DNA of 64,000 bases, taken from Streptomyces sp. Ag109_O5-1 (GTDB taxonomy: Bacteria; Actinomycetota; Actinomycetes; Streptomycetales; Streptomycetaceae). Of this stretch, positions 58,674-64,000 are shown piece by piece (position 1 is the first letter of the stretch; each line of letters begins with the position of its first letter). The translations under genes and the position numbers were made by a program. The DNA lies in assembly GCF_003814875.1 (NCBI RefSeq), contig NZ_RKQF01000001.1, positions 6,076,001 through 6,140,000 of the forward strand, in the 5' to 3' direction. The notes below the pieces were generated by a model. It saw nothing but the letters and a program-made list of their open reading frames with translations, had not been told where the DNA came from and made no database searches.

Positions 58674-59555
58674 GTGGGAGTCCTGAAGAAGTTCGAGCAG
58701 CGTCTCGAAGGTCTGGTCAACGGCACCTTCGCCAAGGTGTTCAAGTCCGAGGTCCAGCCCGTGGAGATCGCCGGCGCACTGCAGCGCGAATGCGACAACA
58801 ACGCGACCATCTGGAACCGCGACCGGACCGTCGTACCCAATGACTTCATCGTGGAGCTGAGCGCCCCCGACTTCGAGCGCCTGAGCCCCTACTCCGGGCA
58901 ACTCGGCGACGAGCTCGCCGGAATGGTCCGCGACTACGCCAAGCAGCAGCGCTACACCTTCATGGGGCCGATCAAGGTCAACCTGGAGAAGGCCGAGGAC
59001 CTCGACACCGGCCTGTACCGGGTGCGCAGCCGCACGCTCGCCTCCTCCAGCAACCAGCAGGCCCCGGAGCGCGCCCCCGCGGGCGGCGCCCCGCAGCGGC
59101 CGGCCGGCTACGGCTACCCGCAGCCGGGCTCCGGCGCCCCGCCGATGCCGAGCGCACCACCGCCCGGCGCCCCGCAGCGCCCTGGCGGCTACGGCTACCC
59201 ACAGCCGACCCAGCCCGCCGGCCAGCGGCCCGCCGGCCCCTCCGGACCGGTGGGCGCCCCGGCGCCCGGCTCCCGTACCCGCTACTGGATCGAGATCAAC
59301 GGCACCCGCCACCAGATCTCCCGCGCGACACTCGTGCTGGGCCGCAGCACCGAGGCCGACGTGCGGATCGACGACCCCGGCGTCTCCCGCCGGCACTGCG
59401 AGATCCGGACCGGAACGCCCTCGACGATCCAGGATCTCGGATCCACCAACGGCATCGTGGTGGACGGGCAGCACACCACCCGCGCTACGCTCCGCGACGG
59501 CTCGCGGATCGTCGTGGGCAGCACCACCATCATTTACCGGCAAGCCGAAGGGTGA
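58674..59555 (+). CDS. fhaA: FHA-domain protein FhaA (DUF3662 + FHA)
   Basis: 293 residues from GTG 58674 behind a perfect AGGAGGT. N-terminal DUF3662 domain (1-115, GVLKKFEQRLEGLVNGTFAK), a Pro/Gly/Gln linker (about 120-200 with repeated GYGYPQP), and a C-terminal FHA domain (205-285, LVLGRSTEADVRIDDPGVSR with Arg/Ser phosphothreonine-binding residues and STNG). FHA domains bind phosphothreonine produced by PknA/PknB-type kinases. First gene of the conserved fhaA-fhaB-pstP-rodA-pbpA operon that controls cell-wall growth. Confidence 0.94.
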   Translation: MGVLKKFEQRLEGLVNGTFAKVFKSEVQPVEIAGALQRECDNNATIWNRDRTVVPNDFIVELSAPDFERLSPYSGQLGDELAGMVRDYAKQQRYTFMGPIKVNLEKAEDLDTGLYRVRSRTLASSSNQQAPERAPAGGAPQRPAGYGYPQPGSGAPPMPSAPPPGAPQRPGGYGYPQPTQPAGQRPAGPSGPVGAPAPGSRTRYWIEINGTRHQISRATLVLGRSTEADVRIDDPGVSRRHCEIRTGTPSTIQDLGSTNGIVVDGQHTTRATLRDGSRIVVGSTTIIYRQAEG

Positions 59556-59565
59556 AGCGGGGGCA

Positions 59566-60087
59566 ATGTCAGAGCTGACCCTCACGGTCATGCGGCTGGG
59601 TTTCCTGGCCGTACTGTGGCTGTTCGTGATCGTGGCCGTGCAGGTCATCCGCAGCGACCTGTTCGGTACGCGCGTCACCCAGCGCGGATCGCGTAGGGAA
59701 GAAGGACGCCGGCAGCAGCCCGCCGCCCGACAGCAGGCCGCACCCCCGCAGCAGCGCGCCCAGCAGCCCGCGAGCGGCGGACGCCGGCGCAACGCCCCCA
59801 GCAAGCTGGTCGTCAGCGAGGGCACCCTGACCGGGACGACCGTCGCGCTCCAGGGCCAGACCATCACCCTGGGCCGCGCCCACGACTCCACGATCGTGCT
59901 GGACGACGACTACGCCTCCAGCCGCCATGCCAGGATCTACCCGGACCGCGACGGCCAGTGGATCGTCGAGGACCTCGGGTCGACCAACGGCACGTACCTG
60001 GACCGGTCCCGGCTGACGACACCCACACCGATCCCGCTGGGCGCGCCGATCCGCATCGGCAAAACCGTCATCGAGCTGCGGAAGTAG
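59566..60087 (+). CDS. fhaB: FHA-domain protein FhaB
   Basis: 173 residues. One N-terminal membrane helix (about 4-27, VMRLGFLAVLWLFVIVAVQV), a basic Gln-rich linker (SRREEGRRQQPAARQQAAPP), and a C-terminal FHA domain (ITLGRAHDSTIVLDDDYASS, DLGSTNGTYLDRSRL). It anchors phosphothreonine recognition to the membrane. 10 nt after fhaA. Confidence 0.93.
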   Translation: MSELTLTVMRLGFLAVLWLFVIVAVQVIRSDLFGTRVTQRGSRREEGRRQQPAARQQAAPPQQRAQQPASGGRRRNAPSKLVVSEGTLTGTTVALQGQTITLGRAHDSTIVLDDDYASSRHARIYPDRDGQWIVEDLGSTNGTYLDRSRLTTPTPIPLGAPIRIGKTVIELRK

Positions 60088-60179
60088 TGCTACATCATGA
60101 GTAGGCGCGAGCGGAGCGAGCACGCAGCGGCGGACCGGACACCGGTCCTTTGCGCGCTCCCGACCGGAGGGTGGGCACC

Positions 60180-61757
60180 GTGCGGATGTATCCGGAGCCG
60201 ACGGGCGAGGTGCGCATGAGTCTGTCACTGCGCTTCGCCGCCGGATCGCACAAAGGCATGATCCGGGAGGGCAACGAGGACTCCGGTTACGCCGGTCCCC
60301 GCCTGCTCGCCATCGCCGACGGCATGGGCGGCCAGGCCGCCGGTGAGGTCGCCTCCTCCGAGGTGATCTCCACCCTGGTCACGCTCGACGACGACGTGCC
60401 CGGCTCCGACATCCTCACCTCCCTCGGCCACGCCGTGCAGCGCGCCAACGACCAGCTGCGCGCCATGGTCGAGGAGGACCCGCAGCTGGAAGGCATGGGG
60501 ACCACCCTCACCGCCCTGCTGTGGACCGGGCAGCGGCTCGGACTCGTGCACGTCGGCGACTCACGGGCGTATCTGCTGCGTGACGGTGTGCTCACGCAGA
60601 TCACCCAGGACCACACCTGGGTGCAGCGGCTCGTCGACGAGGGCCGCATCACCGAGGAAGAGGCCACCACCCACCCGCAGCGCTCCCTGCTGATGCGCGC
60701 GCTGGGCAGCGGCGAGCACGTCGAACCCGACCTCTCCATCCGCGAGGTCCGCGCCGGCGACCGTTACCTCATCTGCTCCGACGGACTCTCCGGGGTCGTC
60801 TCCCACCAGACCCTGGAGGAGACCCTCGCCAGCTACCAGGGCCCGCAGGAGACCGTTCAGGAGCTGATCCAGCTCGCCCTGCGCGGCGGCGGCCCCGACA
60901 ACATCACCGTGATCATCGCCGACGTCCTCGACCTGGACACCGGCGACACCCTCGCCGGACAGCTCTCCGACACCCCGGTCGTGGTCGGTGCCGTCGCCGA
61001 GAACCAGCAGCACCTGCACGACAACGGCTTCATGCAGACCCCCGCGGGCCGTGCCGCGAGCCTCGGCCGCCCGGTCCCCGGCCAGGGCGGAGGCGGCGAG
61101 TTCGGCCCGCCCGGCTCCGACGACACCACCGGATACGTCCCGGCCGGCAGCTACGGCGACTACACCGACGACGACTTCATCAAGCCCCGCAAGGGGCGGA
61201 AGTGGCTGAAGAGATCCTTCTACAGCGTGCTCGCCCTCGCCGTCATCGGCGGGGGCGTGTACGGCGGCTGGCGCTGGACGCAGACGCAGTACTACGTCGG
61301 CGCCAACGGCGAGCACGTCGCGCTGTACCAGGGCATCAGCCAGGACCTGGCCTGGGTCTCGCTTTCGAAGGTGCAGCAGGACCACCCCGAGATCGAACTC
61401 AAGTACCTGCCGCCGTACCAGCAGAAGCAGGTCAAGGCCACCATCGCCGAGGGCGGTCTCACCGACGCCCAGTCGAAGGTCCAAGAGCTGGCCGTGCAGG
61501 CCTCCGCCTGCCAGAAGGAGTCGGAACGCACCGCGTCCGAGTCCAAGGCCAACTCCAAGACGGGCCAGGGCGAGGCCGGAGGCACCACGGGAACCACCAA
61601 GACCTCTCTCACGTCCAAGGCCTCGCCCACACCGTCGAAATCGGCGTCCTCCACGGCGTCACCGTCCCCGTCCACCTCAGCGACCGCCACCCCCAGCCCC
61701 GGCCCCACTCTCTCGGAGGATGAGCAGAAGGTCGTCTCGCTGTGCGGTAAGCAGTAG
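60180..61757 (+). CDS. pstP: PP2C Ser/Thr protein phosphatase (PstP-like)
   Basis: 525 residues from GTG 60180 (GGAGGG 8 nt before; ATG 60186 or 60216 are alternatives). PP2C motifs: MIREGNEDSGYAGPRLLAIADGMGGQ in part, GMGTTLTALLW, VHVGDSRAYLL, ICSDGLSGVVS, GGGPDNITVI, all metal ligands (Asp) present. A membrane helix at about 347-367 follows a basic stretch (RKGRKWLKR), then an outer domain and a Ser/Thr-rich tail. It reverses PknA/PknB-type phosphorylation, acting on kinases, FhaA/B and cell-wall proteins. Confidence 0.94.
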   Translation: MRMYPEPTGEVRMSLSLRFAAGSHKGMIREGNEDSGYAGPRLLAIADGMGGQAAGEVASSEVISTLVTLDDDVPGSDILTSLGHAVQRANDQLRAMVEEDPQLEGMGTTLTALLWTGQRLGLVHVGDSRAYLLRDGVLTQITQDHTWVQRLVDEGRITEEEATTHPQRSLLMRALGSGEHVEPDLSIREVRAGDRYLICSDGLSGVVSHQTLEETLASYQGPQETVQELIQLALRGGGPDNITVIIADVLDLDTGDTLAGQLSDTPVVVGAVAENQQHLHDNGFMQTPAGRAASLGRPVPGQGGGGEFGPPGSDDTTGYVPAGSYGDYTDDDFIKPRKGRKWLKRSFYSVLALAVIGGGVYGGWRWTQTQYYVGANGEHVALYQGISQDLAWVSLSKVQQDHPEIELKYLPPYQQKQVKATIAEGGLTDAQSKVQELAVQASACQKESERTASESKANSKTGQGEAGGTTGTTKTSLTSKASPTPSKSASSTASPSPSTSATATPSPGPTLSEDEQKVVSLCGKQ

Positions 61758-61784
61758 GCAAGCCGTGAGAGGCCCCGTCACACG

Positions 61785-63224
61785 ATGAGCAGTACTACCA
61801 ACACGTCGACGAACCAGACGTCCACGATCGGCTCCATCGGCACACCGAGCCGCCGCAACACCGAGCTCGCGCTCCTGGTGTTCGCCGTCGCCATCCCGGT
61901 GTTCGCCTACGCCAACGTGGGCCTGGCCATCAACGACAAGGTCCCCGCGGGACTGCTGAGCTACGGACTGGGCCTCGGCCTCCTGGCCGGCGTCGCCCAC
62001 CTCGCCGTCCGCAAGTTCGCCCCCTACGCGGACCCCCTGCTGCTGCCGCTGGCCACCCTGCTCAACGGCCTCGGCCTGGTCGTCATCTGGAGACTCGACC
62101 AGTCCAAACTGCTGCAGACGATCAAACAGGCGGGCACCGCGGCACCACGGCAGCTGCTGTACACCGCGATGGGCATCGCGCTGTTCATCGTCGTGCTGAT
62201 CTTCCTCAAGGACCACCGCGTCCTGCAGCGCTACACCTACATCTCCATGGTCGGCGCGCTCTTCCTGCTGCTGCTGCCGCTCGTACCGGGCCTCGGCCAG
62301 AACATCTACGGCGCCAAGATCTGGATCTCCGTCGCGGGCTTCTCCATCCAGCCCGGCGAGTTCGCCAAGATCGTCCTCGCGATCTTCTTCGCCGGCTACC
62401 TGATGGTCAAACGGGACGCCCTCGCACTCGCCAGCCGCCGCTTCATGGGCCTGTACCTGCCGCGCGGCCGCGACCTCGGACCGATCCTGGTCGTCTGGTT
62501 CATGTCGATCCTCATCCTGGTGTTCGAGACCGACCTCGGTACCTCGCTGCTGTTCTTCGGAATGTTCGTCATCATGCTGTACGTCGCCACCGAGCGGACC
62601 AGCTGGATCGTCTTCGGTCTGCTGATGGCCGCGGCCGGCGCGGTCGGCGTGGCCAGCTTCGAACCGCACGTCCAGCAGCGCGTCCAGGCCTGGCTCAGCC
62701 CGATGAACGAGTACAAGCTCTCCCAGAAGGGCGTCGTCGGCCACTCCGAGCAGGCGATGCAGGCCCTGTGGGCGTTCGGCTCCGGCGGCACCCTCGGCAC
62801 CGGCCTCGGCCAGGGCCACTCCGACCTCATCCGGTTCGCCGCCAACTCCGACTTCATCCTCGCCACCTTCGGCGAGGAGCTCGGCCTGGCCGGCATCATG
62901 GCGTTCCTGCTGCTCTACGGCCTGATCGTGGAGCGTGGCGTACGCACCGCCCTCGCCGCCCGCGACCCATTCGGCAAGCTGCTCGCCATCGGCCTCTCCG
63001 GCGCCTTCGCCCTCCAGGTCTTCGTCGTCGCCGGCGGTGTCATGGGCCTCATCCCGCTCACCGGTATGACGATGCCGTTCGTGGCGTACGGCGGTTCCTC
63101 CGTCATCGCCAACTGGGCACTGATCGGCATCCTCATCCGCATCAGCGACACCGCCCGCCGCCCGGCCCCGGCCCCAGCAGCCAACCCCGACGCCGAGATG
63201 ACCCAGGTGGTCCGCCCGTCATGA
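61785..63224 (+). CDS. SEDS-family protein (FtsW/RodA-like)
   Basis: 479 residues with about ten membrane helices. Signature FAKIVLAIFFAGYLM, DLGTSLLFFGMFVIMLYVAT, and the late AYGGSSVIANWALIGILIRIS. SEDS proteins polymerise lipid II into glycan strands with a partner class B PBP. The gene overlaps the start of the penicillin-binding protein (ATGA), matching the canonical SEDS-PBP pair. In Streptomyces this operon supports growth and sporulation; whether it is best called RodA or FtsW is not settled by sequence. Confidence 0.92.
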   Translation: MSSTTNTSTNQTSTIGSIGTPSRRNTELALLVFAVAIPVFAYANVGLAINDKVPAGLLSYGLGLGLLAGVAHLAVRKFAPYADPLLLPLATLLNGLGLVVIWRLDQSKLLQTIKQAGTAAPRQLLYTAMGIALFIVVLIFLKDHRVLQRYTYISMVGALFLLLLPLVPGLGQNIYGAKIWISVAGFSIQPGEFAKIVLAIFFAGYLMVKRDALALASRRFMGLYLPRGRDLGPILVVWFMSILILVFETDLGTSLLFFGMFVIMLYVATERTSWIVFGLLMAAAGAVGVASFEPHVQQRVQAWLSPMNEYKLSQKGVVGHSEQAMQALWAFGSGGTLGTGLGQGHSDLIRFAANSDFILATFGEELGLAGIMAFLLLYGLIVERGVRTALAARDPFGKLLAIGLSGAFALQVFVVAGGVMGLIPLTGMTMPFVAYGGSSVIANWALIGILIRISDTARRPAPAPAANPDAEMTQVVRPS

Positions 63225-64000
63225 ACAAGCCCCTACGCCGGATCGCGATCTTCTGCGGCCTCCTGGTCCTCACCCTGCTGCTGCGCGACAACTGGCTCCA
63301 GTACGTCAAGGCCGACAGCCTCCGCGAGGACACGGCCAACCGCCGCGTCACGATCGCCCGTTACTCCACACCGCGTGGCGACATCATCGTCGACGGCAGC
63401 CCCATCACCGGCTCCACCGCGTCGAGTTCCTCCGGTCTCAACGACCTGAAGTACAAGCGCACGTACAAGAACGGTCCCATGTGGGCCCCGGTCACCGGCT
63501 TCGCCTCCCAGGCCTTCGGCGCCACCCAGCTGGAGAACCTGGAAGACGGCATCCTCACCGGCAACGACGACCGGCTCTTCTTCCGCAACACCCTCGACAT
63601 GATCACGGGCAAGCAGAAGTCGGGCGGCAACGTCGTCACCACGCTCAACGCGGCCGCCCAGAAGGCCGCGTACAACGGCCTGAAGACACAGGGCGGCAAG
63701 GGCGCGGTCGTCGCCCTCGACCCCTCCACGGGCAAGATCCTGGCCCTCGCCTCCTACCCGTCGTACGACCCCTCGGCCTTCGCCGGCACCTCGGACACCG
63801 ACGCCACGGCCTGGAAGAAGCTGCAGAAGACATACAACCCGAACGACCCGATGCTGAACCGGGCGCTGCGCGAGACCTACCCGCCGGGCTCCACCTTCAA
63901 GGTGGTCACCGCCTCGGCCGCGCTGGAGAACGGGCTGTACAACTCGGCCGACCAGGCCACCAACTCGCCACTGCCGTACGTCATGCCCGGCACCACCACC
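63221..64000 (+). CDS. pbpA: Penicillin-binding protein 2 (class B), 5' part
   Basis: Starts at ATG 63221 inside the TGA of the SEDS gene and runs off the window after 260 residues. N-terminal cytoplasmic/membrane anchor (RRIAIFCGLLVLTLLLRDNW), a PBP-dimerisation region (GDIIVDGSPITGS), and the start of the transpeptidase domain (GGKGAVVALDPSTGKILALA). The catalytic serine lies in PPGSTFKVV (SxxK). The KTG box lies beyond the window. It cross-links peptidoglycan made by the SEDS partner. Confidence 0.93.
   Translation, partial: MNKPLRRIAIFCGLLVLTLLLRDNWLQYVKADSLREDTANRRVTIARYSTPRGDIIVDGSPITGSTASSSSGLNDLKYKRTYKNGPMWAPVTGFASQAFGATQLENLEDGILTGNDDRLFFRNTLDMITGKQKSGGNVVTTLNAAAQKAAYNGLKTQGGKGAVVALDPSTGKILALASYPSYDPSAFAGTSDTDATAWKKLQKTYNPNDPMLNRALRETYPPGSTFKVVTASAALENGLYNSADQATNSPLPYVMPGTTT

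Overview
The window is high-GC actinobacterial chromosome and almost certainly Streptomyces. Third codon positions are GC-saturated, starts are mixed ATG/GTG/TTG with AGGAGG-type ribosome sites, and operons are tied by ATGA/GTGA overlaps. Gene content and order (two branched-chain 2-oxoacid dehydrogenase clusters, paired Ser/Thr kinases, bkdR, PaaN, and an FHA-PP2C-FtsW-PBP operon) match the well-known Streptomyces core near the replication origin. A perfect 14-bp parS palindrome (32534-32547) and several intergenic DnaA-box-like nonamers fit an origin-proximal position. No database could be searched; family names come from motifs read in the translations.

Layout. 1-15.5 kb: partial pirin, a membrane protein broken by a one-base shift, SseB-like protein, FadE5-like acyl-CoA dehydrogenase, M18 aminopeptidase, DUF6458 protein, thioredoxin/NHL protein, cupin, GlxA-type regulator coupled to a LURP-one protein, nitrilase-family amidase, mycothiol-type isomerase, methyltransferase, MFS/GntR pair and a K15-type DD-transpeptidase. 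15.6-16.7 kb: a Bro-N (phage-antirepressor-like) gene with an echo of its own coding sequence behind it. 16.8-20.4 kb: first bkd operon (E1alpha, E1beta, E2) below a tandem AT-rich operator-like repeat. 21-28 kb: phosphotransferase-fold gene, two divergent membrane Ser/Thr kinases, proteasome activator Bpa, a secreted anchored protein, a quinone oxidoreductase. 28.2-32.5 kb: an accessory-looking locus of two convergent secreted poly-asparagine proteins, a large LuxR-type ATPase regulator and a translationally coupled small secreted protein. 32.5-34.9 kb: molybdenum-cofactor genes and parS.

35-43 kb: second bkd operon, its divergent Lrp-type regulator BkdR, then TetR / 3-hydroxyacyl-CoA dehydrogenase / PaaN, with the same 14-bp TetR-type operator in front of two transcription units. 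43-53 kb: SpoU methyltransferase-HTTM-DUF5819 operon, aminopeptidase N, acyl-CoA dehydrogenase, rhodanese, J-domain protein, a conserved unknown and a DUF2252 protein. 53.4-58 kb: debris of a secondary-metabolite locus (truncated, frameshifted acyltransferase and the tail of a SARP regulator) beside intact LysR, DHA2 exporter and metallo-beta-lactamase genes. 58.1-64 kb: tRNA-Leu(CAG), then fhaA, fhaB, PP2C phosphatase, ftsW/rodA-like and a penicillin-binding protein that runs off the edge; this is the conserved growth and septation signalling operon.

Functionally the window joins acyl-CoA supply (two BCDH complexes, acyl-CoA dehydrogenases, phenylacetate-type steps) with cell-envelope synthesis and phospho-signalling. 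The least explained parts are the poly-Asn locus, the Bro-N locus and the decayed biosynthetic fragments.
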